Positions 43,127 through 51,070 of a stretch of 64,000 nt of DNA are shown here, piece after piece. Under the pieces are notes generated by a model. It had not been told where the DNA came from, ran no database searches, and worked only from the letters and a program-made list of their open reading frames with translations. A program made the position numbers and the translations under genes. The first letter of the stretch is position 1. The number at the start of each line of letters is the position of its first letter. This DNA is from an uncultured Bacteroidales bacterium. GTDB lineage: Bacteria; Bacteroidota; Bacteroidia; Bacteroidales; Barnesiellaceae. Where the stretch lies: contig CASFYQ010000001.1 of NCBI GenBank assembly GCA_949298955.1, positions 124,001 to 188,000 on the forward strand, in the 5' to 3' direction.

Positions 43127-44545
43127 ATGTCTGCCAAAAAATCCAATGAACTCATAGAGCGGTATGAACAGATGCTGTCGGGAACGGGCCGCTGTTATTT
43201 CGACTCGGACGAAATCGACGAAATAGCCGAATATTATGAATCCAAAGGGCAGTTGAAAAAGGCCCTCCAAGCCACCGAGTTCGGATTGAATATGCACCCC
43301 GACGATGTAGATTTGCGGCTCAAACAGGCCCGCTACCTGTTGTATCTCGACCGGGTAGACGAAGCTCGCAAGATTATGGCAGAGCTGGCCGATTACAGTC
43401 CCGATGCTACCCTCATACGAGCAGAGCTTCAGTTTCTCGATGGCCATGTAAAACGGGCACACGGGTTGTTGCTCTCTTTGCTCGACAGCGACGACCTCAG
43501 GGAAGACCTCTGCTTCGAGGCTCTTGACATTTATGCCGATTATGATTGTTTCGACGGATTGGTGGAGTTTGTTCAAAAGGCCGAAGAACTTTTGCCCGAC
43601 AGTCGGGAGCTGTTGCGCGAGATGGCTGCTATCTGCGAGGAGCGGTCGGAGTATGACCGGGCCATTGTTATTTACAACAAACTTATCGACAAAGACCCTT
43701 ATTCGGTGACCGACTGGTTCTCCCTGGCCAAGGTCGAGGCTTTGCTCAAACACTACGACAAGGCTATCGAAGCCTGTGATTTTGCATTGGCGGTAAAGGA
43801 AGACGACGAGGCGGTTCTCTCGTTCAAAGGCTACTGTTACTACGATTCGGGACAGTATGACAAAGCTATCGAGCAATTCGTGGAATATGCCTCAATCACC
43901 AAAGATAAATCGGTCGCATATGAATTGATAGGGGAGTGCTATGTCAAGATGGAGGATTACAACCATGCGTTGACCTATTTTCACAAGGCCCTCGAAGCCG
44001 ATCCGGCCAACTCGAACATCTGTTACCAGTTGGCTACTTGTTATTATGACCTGGGAAAGGTGCGCGAAGCGATTGTCTATTTGCAGGATACAATCAGTCT
44101 CGATGAACGGGACGACGAGGCTCATTCGTTTTTGGGTGAAATTTTCTTACAGGTAGGCGACTATGAGAAAGCTTATCGTCATCTGTCCAGGTCGCTGGTT
44201 TTGAACGAAGATGATAAGGAAACGCTGCGGTTAAAAGGGGTAGCTTGCTTGCAGTTGGGCTATTACGACGAGGCGATACAAGCTTTTGAAAAGGTGTTGC
44301 AGGAAGATATGTACGATTTACAAACTCGATTCAATCTGGTGATTGCCTATGCCCGCAATGGGAACGAATCTGAAGCCGAACACCAAGTCGCTATTATTGA
44401 CCGGATGTCGCATGCTGCCGATTTGAACGAACTACCTGTCGAAGACCGGCAACAATGGAAAAACGTACAGACTGCTATCCAGTCGCTCAAAAACTTTCTA
44501 TTGGGGAATATTGCCCCTGATGAGAACAAAGAACCCCTTTCATAG
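43127..44545 (+). CDS. Tetratricopeptide repeat protein
   Basis: The 472-residue protein is built of about ten or eleven TPR units of 34 residues from about residue 25 to 435. Examples are AIVIYNKLIDKDPYSVTDWFSLAKVEA, ALTYFHKALEADPANSNICYQLATCYYDLGKV and AYRHLSRSLVLNEDDKETLRLKGVACLQLGYYDEAIQAFEKVL. It has no signal peptide or membrane segment, so it should be a cytosolic scaffold. The partner is unknown. The protein is acidic. Its stop overlaps the stop of the convergent MBL hydrolase by 6 bases. Confidence 0.88.
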   Translation: MSAKKSNELIERYEQMLSGTGRCYFDSDEIDEIAEYYESKGQLKKALQATEFGLNMHPDDVDLRLKQARYLLYLDRVDEARKIMAELADYSPDATLIRAELQFLDGHVKRAHGLLLSLLDSDDLREDLCFEALDIYADYDCFDGLVEFVQKAEELLPDSRELLREMAAICEERSEYDRAIVIYNKLIDKDPYSVTDWFSLAKVEALLKHYDKAIEACDFALAVKEDDEAVLSFKGYCYYDSGQYDKAIEQFVEYASITKDKSVAYELIGECYVKMEDYNHALTYFHKALEADPANSNICYQLATCYYDLGKVREAIVYLQDTISLDERDDEAHSFLGEIFLQVGDYEKAYRHLSRSLVLNEDDKETLRLKGVACLQLGYYDEAIQAFEKVLQEDMYDLQTRFNLVIAYARNGNESEAEHQVAIIDRMSHAADLNELPVEDRQQWKNVQTAIQSLKNFLLGNIAPDENKEPLS

Positions 44546-45178
44546 GAAGGGATTCTCGTTACGTTCGATACCAATCTCTGTCTCGGGACCATGCCCCGGA
44601 TAGACTACGGTCTCGGGCGGTAAAGTCAACAAATTTTTGTGAATGGACTCGATTAGCTGGCGGTGGTTCCCGCCGGGAAAATCGGTGCGTCCGATGCTCA
44701 TTTGAAAAAGAGCGTCGCCCGTGAGTACGAACCCCGATTCAGGAGCGTAGAAAGCAACGCTTCCCGGCGAGTGTCCCGGTACGGCAAGGACGCGTATTTC
44801 TTCCTGCCCGAGGGTAAAGATGTCGCCATGGCTGATATACTGTCCGACAGGCTCTATCGTCCCCTTAAAGGGAATACCGAATGCCTGGCATTGCTCGGGC
44901 ATATGTTGCAACAGGGGTTCGTCGGCCTGCGAGGCGCTGAGAGGGATTTCGTATCGACGGGCCACGAAAGCATTGCCAAAACAGTGGTCGAAATGCAGGT
45001 GTGTAGCCAGCAGGCATTTTACAGTCAGGTTATTAGCCGCAATAAACCGGGATAAAGCCTCTTCCTCTTTGGGATAATAACATCCGGCGTCGACAATGGC
45101 GCACTCTTGGCTGTCGGTATCCCACAGAACATAAGTGTTCACGGGGAGCATATTGAAATAGAAGCGGGTTATTTGCAT
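44540..45178 (-). CDS. MBL-fold hydrolase, glyoxalase-II-like
   Basis: The 212-residue enzyme has the HxHxDH metal motif at H60, H62, D64 and H65 (THLHFDHCFG), a further His in PGHSPGSVAF, the bridging Asp in LTGDALFQMSIGRTDFPGG and the last His in VYPGHGPETEIG. The LFQMSIGRTDFPGG pattern places it with the short glyoxalase-II-like or persulfide-type group; it lacks the C-terminal helical domain of true GloB. The natural thioester substrate is unknown. It follows rsmG by 5 bases in the lipoprotein-rsmG operon. Confidence 0.87.
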   Translation of the reverse strand: MQITRFYFNMLPVNTYVLWDTDSQECAIVDAGCYYPKEEEALSRFIAANNLTVKCLLATHLHFDHCFGNAFVARRYEIPLSASQADEPLLQHMPEQCQAFGIPFKGTIEPVGQYISHGDIFTLGQEEIRVLAVPGHSPGSVAFYAPESGFVLTGDALFQMSIGRTDFPGGNHRQLIESIHKNLLTLPPETVVYPGHGPETEIGIERNENPFL

Positions 45179-45183
45179 ACGTT

Positions 45184-45813
45184 CTATTTTTTGACTATTT
45201 GTACATATACCACTTTTTTCGTTTTGAAATATTCCTCCTTGAAATAATCGCTCAAATTAAAAACAATCGATGTCTTTTTCACCGGGGCGATTTCATTCTG
45301 CAAGTCACCCCCTTTGAGGCAGAGTAGCCCGTTGGGCAAAGCGTTTTGTTGCTCGCGTTTGATATTTTTCCGAATCAGTTTCAGCAGGTCGGGCAGAGGC
45401 ATAACCGCCCGGCTCACCACGAAATCGTATTCGGTTTTGAGCTCTTCTACACTCCCGTGCTGGAAAGTAACATTTTGCAAATTTATAGCCTCGGCTACGC
45501 TTTGGGCGACTTTGATTTTTTTCCCCACTCGGTCAATCAGGTGAAAACGGCACTCGGGGAAGAGTATGGCCAAAGGAATGCCGGGAAACCCACCGCCGGT
45601 TCCCACATCGAGAATCGTTGAGCCAGCGGTAAATTCGATGGCTTTGGCAATGCCCAGCGAGTGAAGTATATGGTGAGGGTATAAATTCTCGATGTCTTTG
45701 CGCGAGATGACATTTATCTTGGCATTCCAGTCGGTATAGAGTTCGCCCAAAGCGGCAAACTGGCTTTCCTGGGAGGGGGTAAGGTTTGGGAAATAGGTCT
45801 TGATATGTTGCAT
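45184..45813 (-). CDS. rsmG: 16S rRNA (guanine527-N7)-methyltransferase
   Basis: RsmG (GidB) methylates G527 in the 530 loop of 16S rRNA using SAM. The 209 residues show KINVISRKDIENLYPHHILHSL, the SAM motif ILDVGTGGGFPGIPLAI, and FDFVVSRAVMPL-like sequence (YDFVVSRAVMPLPDLL). The length is normal. It lies between a DUF3298 lipoprotein (7-base gap) and a glyoxalase-II-like gene (5-base gap). Loss of this enzyme is known to give low-level streptomycin resistance in other bacteria. Confidence 0.96.
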   Translation of the reverse strand: MQHIKTYFPNLTPSQESQFAALGELYTDWNAKINVISRKDIENLYPHHILHSLGIAKAIEFTAGSTILDVGTGGGFPGIPLAILFPECRFHLIDRVGKKIKVAQSVAEAINLQNVTFQHGSVEELKTEYDFVVSRAVMPLPDLLKLIRKNIKREQQNALPNGLLCLKGGDLQNEIAPVKKTSIVFNLSDYFKEEYFKTKKVVYVQIVKK

Positions 45814-45820
45814 AGAGGTT

Positions 45821-46663
45821 TTATTTAATCAGTCTTCTTACCGGGCTTTCGGGCAGTATGTAGGCTTCTATCGCTTTGAACGGAACCTTGATGTCTACCT
45901 GACCGGTGGCATAGCAGGCAATTTCATAAGGATTGTAAACCCAGCAGATGCTGTCGTCGGTAAGGTAGAAATTGTTGGTGGCCGCGATATTCTCGGTGTC
46001 GAAAAATCCCAGTTCCAGCAACGAGTCGGGAGTTGACAAGTTCAGGCTTTTGAGCAGCTCATTCATCAGCACGCGGTTTATCTGATCGGTCGATTCGGGT
46101 TGGAAGATGTCGTTGAGAACGATTCGGTGCCAATAGGACAAATCTATCGTATAGTAGAGGTCGGAGTACATACCGTGGGCTCCACCCGTATACTCCGAGG
46201 TAGAAAGAGCATAACAGAAAAAGTCGTTGCGGTTGTAAACGGGCGAAAAGGTGTATTCAAATTCCCACTCGAACGAATAGGCTTCACCGTGATCTCTCAT
46301 CTCTTTTTCGTATTCGGGCTCGATTTCCTTATAGGCACCGATGTGCGATAAAACTACTTTCTGCGCAGCGCTTTCAAACAGGGAGTCGCCGACGTATTCG
46401 TCGCCGAAAATCAACGGAGTAAGTATTTTTTGTAGACGGGCACCATCATTTTTTTGCTGATAATTCACAGGTATTTCCATCGTTATGGTCACGTTACAGG
46501 CCGGGTTGGCCGTGTCGCCCAGCAAATGGTAGCCTTCCTTGATAACCACTTTTTTCATAGCGACCGTGTCGGATGTCGATTCGGACGAATGATTACTCTT
46601 GAAATTGCAGGAATATAAACCGCACATCAAAACGATTAAACTCAGTAACGATACTTTCTTCAT
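45821..46663 (-). CDS. DUF3298 (RsiV/PdaC-like) lipoprotein
   Basis: The 280-residue protein starts with a lipoprotein signal ending GLYSC (Cys19). An N-terminal DUF4163-like part (VTITMEIPVNYQ and the EKEMRDHG segment) precedes a DUF3298-type domain with YTGGAHGMYSDLYYTIDL and IVLNDIFQPES, the latter being the clearest signature. Related domains occur in the anti-sigma factor RsiV, where they bind lysozyme, and in the deacetylase PdaC; the role here is unknown. The gene heads the operon with rsmG. Its upstream region carries a copy of an interspersed repeat containing the likely promoter. Confidence 0.8.
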   Translation of the reverse strand: MKKVSLLSLIVLMCGLYSCNFKSNHSSESTSDTVAMKKVVIKEGYHLLGDTANPACNVTITMEIPVNYQQKNDGARLQKILTPLIFGDEYVGDSLFESAAQKVVLSHIGAYKEIEPEYEKEMRDHGEAYSFEWEFEYTFSPVYNRNDFFCYALSTSEYTGGAHGMYSDLYYTIDLSYWHRIVLNDIFQPESTDQINRVLMNELLKSLNLSTPDSLLELGFFDTENIAATNNFYLTDDSICWVYNPYEIACYATGQVDIKVPFKAIEAYILPESPVRRLIK

Positions 46664-46704
46664 AGCTACAACAAGTTTTTATAAAATGGCACAAGGTGAA
46701 CATA

Positions 46705-46773
46705 GAGGCAAAACGGGAGTATAGTTTTAGTATCGACTATGCCGAGCCGCAGCCTAATCTATTTACAAAGATA
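46705..46773 (-). repeat. Interspersed intergenic repeat, copy D, with -7 box
   Basis: On the minus strand this reads TATCTTTG (46773-46766), then a block ending GGCTGCGGCTCGGCATAGTC, then CCCGTTTTGCCTC (46717-46705). The blocks occur in the same order in the copy at 50874-50950 on the plus strand. The TATCTTTG is a plausible promoter for the DUF3298 lipoprotein operon, with a leader near 95 bases. The rest of the 301-base gap 46664-46964 holds the cvfB promoter; I see no convincing gene in it. Confidence 0.65.
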
Positions 46774-46905
46774 CGCCTTTTGCCGTGTTCGACAAGAGAA
46801 AAGTGGGAAAAAACGAATTGTTCCGCTCAAATAAAGTGCGGGATATTCAGGGGCGCTTTCGATTGTTTTCGACAGTCATCTGCAAGCAGAGTCGAAAGAA
46901 TTGCG

Positions 46906-46913
46906 TACCTTTG
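46906..46913 (+). promoter_or_regulatory. -7 box (TACCTTTG) for the CvfB-like gene
   Basis: TACCTTTG lies 51 bases before the ATG at 46965. It lies inside the longer open frame from 46785 and so supports the shorter start. Confidence 0.6.
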
Positions 46914-46964
46914 CCGAGTAGAATCCCGGTTGGGGTTCTACATCAATCAATAAATACAGGCAAT

Positions 46965-47804
46965 ATGTTGCAAATCGGAAAATTCAATAAACTCAAAGTC
47001 GTTAAAACGGTCGATTTCGGCGTTTACCTCGACGGAGGTGAGAGAGGCGAGATTTTATTACCCCGTAAATTCCTTCCCGAACGACCGTGTGTCGAGGGTG
47101 ACGAGATTTCGGTCTTTGTCTATTACGACTCGGAAGATCGCTTAATTGCCACTACTCGTGCTCCCTATGCCCAAGTGGGGCAATTTGCCCGCTTGCAGGT
47201 CAAGTCGGTAACGAAAGTAGGAGCTTTTCTCGACTGGGGAATAGAAGCTAAAGATCTGTTGGTGCCTTTCCGTGAGCAGAATGGCGAGATGCAACAAGGG
47301 AATTATTATGTAGTATATATTTATCTCGATTTCTCTACCGGTCGCATAGTCGCTTCGGCTAAGTTGGACAAGTTTCTCGACAATGTTCCGCCAGAATATG
47401 AGCCTAACCAGCCGGTCGAGATTCTGGTCGTACAGGAAACCCAGCTCGGTTACAAGGTTATTATCGACAATTTGCATTGGGGCATTATCTATCACAACGA
47501 AATATTCCGTCCGGTAACTGTGGGCGAGCGTATGCGAGCTTATGTCAAGCAGGTGCGCGACGATGAACGCATAGACGTTTCGTTGCAGCCAACCGGTTAT
47601 GAGAAACGTATCGACCCGTTGAGCGAACTCATTTTGCAACGTTTGGACGAAGCGGGCGGTTGTCTGCCGCTCTCCGACCGCTCCCCGGCCGAAGAGATTG
47701 CCCGCCATTTCCAATGCAGCAAGAAGAGTTTTAAGAAAGCGATAGGAGCCTTGTACAAGTCTCGTCGCATTATCATCGGTGAGGAGGAGATTCGCAAGGT
47801 TTAA
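46965..47804 (+). CDS. CvfB-like S1 RNA-binding protein
   Basis: The 279-residue cytosolic protein has three S1/OB-type modules and a C-terminal winged helix, the layout of the CvfB/YitL family. The N-terminal module starts MLQIGKFNKLKVVKTVDFGVYLDGG; the second is RLQVKSVTKVGAFLDWGIEAKDLLVPF; a third degenerate module covers about 140-205 (GYKVIIDNLHWGIIYHNEI). The winged helix is about 215-279 (CSKKSFKKAIGALYKSRRIII). In Staphylococcus CvfB influences virulence gene expression and binds RNA; here the role is unknown. It is monocistronic. Confidence 0.88.
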   Translation: MLQIGKFNKLKVVKTVDFGVYLDGGERGEILLPRKFLPERPCVEGDEISVFVYYDSEDRLIATTRAPYAQVGQFARLQVKSVTKVGAFLDWGIEAKDLLVPFREQNGEMQQGNYYVVYIYLDFSTGRIVASAKLDKFLDNVPPEYEPNQPVEILVVQETQLGYKVIIDNLHWGIIYHNEIFRPVTVGERMRAYVKQVRDDERIDVSLQPTGYEKRIDPLSELILQRLDEAGGCLPLSDRSPAEEIARHFQCSKKSFKKAIGALYKSRRIIIGEEEIRKV

Positions 47805-47808
47805 CAGT

Positions 47809-47894
47809 TGTCTTTGCTCATGCGAAAATAAGATGCGGCTCGGCAAAAGGTTCAAACAGACTTAACTTTCTACTATTGCCATTTACTATCTTTC
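47809..47894 (+). repeat. Interspersed intergenic repeat, copy C
   Basis: This copy contains GCGAAAATAAGATGCGGCTCGGCA at 47822-47845 in two runs, matching 22 of 24 bases of 50888-50911. It is preceded by TCTTTGC and followed by TCAAAC and a degenerate TATCTTTC (47887-47894). It lies between the CvfB-like gene and the secreted LRR gene. The terminal TTTC departs from the -7 consensus, so promoter activity is doubtful. Confidence 0.6.
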
Positions 47895-48000
47895 GATAAG
47901 ATAAAAGAACTTTTTTCTATAACTGTTGTTTAAGAGTTGTAAAGTACCCTTTGTGGAGACTTAACAGCTTTTAATAGGTTATAAAACAATAAAAACAGTT

Positions 48001-49062
48001 ATGAAAAGAGTTTTCATTATGTCGGTCGTCGTGCTGGGAAGTGCGGGACTGTTATTCGCTCAAAAAAGTAATCAAAAAGAGGTAAAGCAACTGCAAAGTT
48101 TCTTACAGCAGACCTCGGCCAAAGGCGATGCCAATTATGTGCGTCTGGGCATTGCCGATATCAATAATCCGACTATGTGGAAGGGGGTGACTTGGAGCGA
48201 CGGCCGGGCTATCTCGATTGAGTGGTCGGACAAAGAATTGGCCGGCGAACTCGATTTGAATGGTTTTACAGCTCTTCAAAAGGTAGATTGTTCGCGCAAC
48301 CAAATTACGGCTGTTGAAGTGTCGGGCTGTACGGCTCTCAACACATTGAATGTGAGTCGTAATAAACTGTCGCAGTTGAATATAGGCAACTGCCCGGCTC
48401 TGTTGAGACTCGATTGCTACAAAAACCGGCTTACCGATTTGTCGCTCTCGGGAGTGCCGGGCCTGAAAAACCTGAATTGTTCGAATAATCTGTTTGTCGA
48501 ACTCAACGTAAACGGGGCGCAACAGTTGCAGACCTTGAACGTGCAAGGGTGTCACCTCGAATCGCTCATGGTTGACAGTTGCGAGAATTTGAAAAATCTC
48601 TATTGTGGCTACAACAAACTCACCAGTTTGAACCTCTTCGGTACCGTGAGCCTCTCCAACCTGAACGTCGATGATAATGAAATTGCCAACATGGTGCTCT
48701 CGAAATTACCTTCGCTCACCTCGCTCGTGTGCAGTGATAACAAGATGACCACACTGGGCGTGCTTGACTGTACGGCGTTGTCCGACTTGGTTTGCTCATA
48801 CAACGATCTCACATCTTTGAATCTAAGCGGGAGTAACAACCTCTATTTTGTCGACTGCTCCTATAATGATCTCACTCATCTCGATTTGAGCAATCGCACC
48901 ATGTTGCAGCGACTCATCTGTAACAATAATCAGTTGAATACACTCGATGTTTCGTTTTGTCCCAATTTAGTCTATATCAACTGTCGCTACAATCAGATAA
49001 TCGATTTGCGCACGATGGGCGACAACAACCTGCGCATGATTGCCTGCCAGTGGAATTTCTAA
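48001..49062 (+). CDS. Secreted leucine-rich repeat protein
   Basis: The 353-residue protein has a signal peptide (MKRVFIMSVVVLGSAGLLFAQ) and, from about residue 80 to the end, about a dozen LRR units of 20-22 residues. These have the internalin-like pattern L-x-x-L-x-C-x-x-N-x-L-x-x-L-(D/N)-(L/V)-(S/N), for example LQKVDCSRNQITAVEVSG and LSDLVCSYNDLTSLNLSG. There is no C-terminal anchor or sorting domain. Such proteins are common in gut Bacteroidales and are thought to bind proteins or surfaces; no ligand is indicated. It is monocistronic with a strong terminator after it. Confidence 0.87.
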   Translation: MKRVFIMSVVVLGSAGLLFAQKSNQKEVKQLQSFLQQTSAKGDANYVRLGIADINNPTMWKGVTWSDGRAISIEWSDKELAGELDLNGFTALQKVDCSRNQITAVEVSGCTALNTLNVSRNKLSQLNIGNCPALLRLDCYKNRLTDLSLSGVPGLKNLNCSNNLFVELNVNGAQQLQTLNVQGCHLESLMVDSCENLKNLYCGYNKLTSLNLFGTVSLSNLNVDDNEIANMVLSKLPSLTSLVCSDNKMTTLGVLDCTALSDLVCSYNDLTSLNLSGSNNLYFVDCSYNDLTHLDLSNRTMLQRLICNNNQLNTLDVSFCPNLVYINCRYNQIIDLRTMGDNNLRMIACQWNF

Positions 49063-49082
49063 CTATTCTTATCCGTTATTTG

Positions 49083-49128
49083 CAAAAGAGAGATTGCATT
49101 CCTATCGGGGAGCGCAATCTCTCTTTTG
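49083..49128. terminator. Bidirectional terminator between the LRR gene and mlaF
   Basis: Perfect 15-base arms CAAAAGAGAGATTGC (49083-49097) and GCAATCTCTCTTTTG (49114-49128) enclose a 16-base loop. The A and T ends make it work for both converging genes. Confidence 0.85.
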
Positions 49129-49147
49129 TTATCTTTGAGCTTTTGTA

Positions 49148-49978
49148 TTATCGATGGGAACTGTCCGAGGGCTGGGCATCGGCTTGATGTTGTTCTTCGG
49201 CGGCCTCTTGCTTGCGATATTCCTCAATCATGTAGCCTTTGACTTCCTTGAAAAGGCGGGTGGCAAAAACAAAGTCGTTTAGCGCCGCATTGGACGAGGT
49301 AAATATTTTGTTTTTATTACCTACCCATTCCCGGTGGCCTTTGTTTATAAAGACGATGTTCTCGCCGATGCCGATAACCGAGTTCATGTCGTGGGTATTG
49401 ATAATGGTCGTCATGTTATATTCGCGGGTAATGTCGCTTAGCAGTTCGTCGATGAGAATCGAGGTTTTAGGGTCGAGTCCCGAGTTTGGTTCGTCGCAAA
49501 ACAAGTATTTGGGATTTAGCGCAATGGCTCGGGCAATGGCGACTCTCTTCTGCATACCGCCACTAATCTCGGAAGGGTAGAGGTCGTTTACCCCTTTCAG
49601 GTTTACCCGTTCCAAACAAAACTCGGCCCGTTTCTTGCAAGCGGCATAGCTGTCGTGAGTGAACATGCGCAGCGGAAACATCACATTCCCCAAAACCGTT
49701 TCGGAGTCGAACAAGGCCGACCCTTGGAACAGCATGCCTATCTCGTTGCGCAGGGCCTTGATTTGGGGTTGCGACATGGCTGTGACATCACGACCGTCGT
49801 AGCAAACTTGTCCTTTGTCGGGTTGCAACAGGCCTACGATACATTTCATCAATACGGTTTTACCCGAGCCGCTTTGCCCGATAATCAGGTTGGTCTTCCC
49901 GGAATAGAACTTGGCGGAAACGTCGTGTAGAATTTCTTTCCCGTCGAAATATTTATATACGTTGTTTACGGTAATCAT
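49148..49978 (-). CDS. mlaF: Mla-type ABC transporter ATP-binding protein
   Basis: This ATPase (276 residues) drives lipid transport between the membranes. Walker A is GQSGSGKT at 34-41, the signature is SEISGGMQKRVAIARAIAL, Walker B is KYLFCDEPNSGLDP and the switch is INTHDMNSV. The EISGGMQKR form and CDEPNSGLDP are typical of MlaF/MKL-type ATPases. A Glu/Gln-rich tail of about 20 residues ends the protein. It follows the permease gene with a TGATG junction. mlaD and later mla genes are not next to it. Confidence 0.92.
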   Translation of the reverse strand: MITVNNVYKYFDGKEILHDVSAKFYSGKTNLIIGQSGSGKTVLMKCIVGLLQPDKGQVCYDGRDVTAMSQPQIKALRNEIGMLFQGSALFDSETVLGNVMFPLRMFTHDSYAACKKRAEFCLERVNLKGVNDLYPSEISGGMQKRVAIARAIALNPKYLFCDEPNSGLDPKTSILIDELLSDITREYNMTTIINTHDMNSVIGIGENIVFINKGHREWVGNKNKIFTSSNAALNDFVFATRLFKEVKGYMIEEYRKQEAAEEQHQADAQPSDSSHR

Positions 49979-50724
49979 CAGAATAAGATTTGTGTGAGAA
50001 CTACGTCGAGAAGCAACACGATTACACTGCTCACGACTACCGAGTCGGTACTGGCTTGACCCACTTCGAGAGCTCCGCCTTTCACTTTATATCCATAATA
50101 CGAAGCCACGCTGCTGATGACGAATGCGAAGAACAGCGCCTTAAATATGGCTTGCCAAATGTAGTACTCGACAAAGAAACTTTGCAGACCGTAGATGTAT
50201 TTCGAGACCGAAATAATATCGGTAAACTGGGCTATGAGATAACCGCCCGTGATACCGCTTGCCATACTGAAAACGACCAGTACCGGAATAAACGAAACCA
50301 TGGCTGTGATTTTGGGCAATATCAGCAGGTTGGCCGAATTGACACCCATGATTTCGAGTGCGTCGATTTGTTCGGTTACTCGCATGGTACCTATCTCCGA
50401 AGCGATGTTCGAACCTACTTTCCCGGCTAAAATCAAACAAAGTATGGAGGAGGAGAACTCCAACAGAATCACGTCACGGGTAGCCAACCCTACGGCATAG
50501 GCCGGTATAAGGGGTGACACTACGTTCTTTTGCATCTGTATGGCAATAACTGCACCGATGAAAACCGAGATGGTAATGACGATAGGAATCGAATCGATAC
50601 CTAATTTGTAAATTTCGGCAATGTATCGTTTGAAAAATTCTCTCCATCGGTCGGGCCGGGTAAATACCCGCTTCATCAGCAGGACATAATCCCCGAATTT
50701 TCTTAATGAATCGTCTATAATCAT
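49978..50724 (-). CDS. mlaE: Mla-type ABC transporter permease
   Basis: The 248-residue membrane protein has five or six hydrophobic segments and the MlaE/YrbE motifs: SIPIVITISVFIGAVIAIQ, VGLATRDVILLEFSSSIL, VGSNIASEIGTMRVTEQIDALEIMGVNS and YGYKVKGGALEVGQASTDSVVVSSV. These match the family closely. Together with the ATPase just downstream it forms the inner-membrane part of a phospholipid (or other hydrophobic substrate) transporter. A -7 box lies 25 bases upstream. Confidence 0.93.
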   Translation of the reverse strand: MIIDDSLRKFGDYVLLMKRVFTRPDRWREFFKRYIAEIYKLGIDSIPIVITISVFIGAVIAIQMQKNVVSPLIPAYAVGLATRDVILLEFSSSILCLILAGKVGSNIASEIGTMRVTEQIDALEIMGVNSANLLILPKITAMVSFIPVLVVFSMASGITGGYLIAQFTDIISVSKYIYGLQSFFVEYYIWQAIFKALFFAFVISSVASYYGYKVKGGALEVGQASTDSVVVSSVIVLLLDVVLTQILF

Positions 50725-50749
50725 ATCCGTCGTTTTGGAAAATCAAGAA

Positions 50750-50757
50750 CAAAAGTA
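50750..50757 (-). promoter_or_regulatory. -7 box (TACTTTTG) for mlaEF
   Basis: Minus-strand TACTTTTG lies 25 bases upstream of the mlaE ATG at 50724. Confidence 0.6.
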
Positions 50758-50834
50758 GTGAAAAAGATTGATGTTCAGCAATTCTTTTTCTTCGAATTGA
50801 GATTGAACCGTTTTATTTCGTTAAGACAGATTGC

Positions 50835-50971
50835 AAAACTTCGTTTTCATTTGCCTCTGCACTCACCTTTCGCTATCTTTGCATAGCGCGAAAATAGGAT
50901 GCGGCTTGGCATAGTCAAACTTGAAAACTCCGTTTCCGTTTGCCTCTGCACTCGCCTTTCGCTATCTTTGC
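50835..50971 (+). repeat. Interspersed intergenic repeat, tandem copies A and B, with two -7 boxes
   Basis: Two 48-base units, 50835-50882 and 50924-50971, agree at 44 of 48 positions by my count. Both include TTGCCTCTGCACTC and end CGCTATCTTTGC. Between them lies the 24-base block at 50888-50911 that recurs at 47822-47845 and, more diverged, at about 46.74 kb. Each unit ends in TATCTTTG (50874-50881 and 50963-50970), the Bacteroidetes -7 consensus. The 346-base gap 50725-51070 otherwise holds only the mlaEF promoter and the lptB leader. Confidence 0.75.
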
Positions 50972-51070
50972 CTCGAATTACAAAGAGTAGGGGGTCGACG
51001 GTTGTCTGTACCTCCATGAGTGCGACAGAGTTCGCCTTTCTCTTATAGGTAAAACGTTAATAGATTAAAT

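Noticed and set aside
46696..46953. Open frame of 85 residues upstream of the CvfB-like gene
   Set aside because: It spans an interspersed repeat copy on the opposite strand and the cvfB promoter, and its translation resembles no family. Probably chance.
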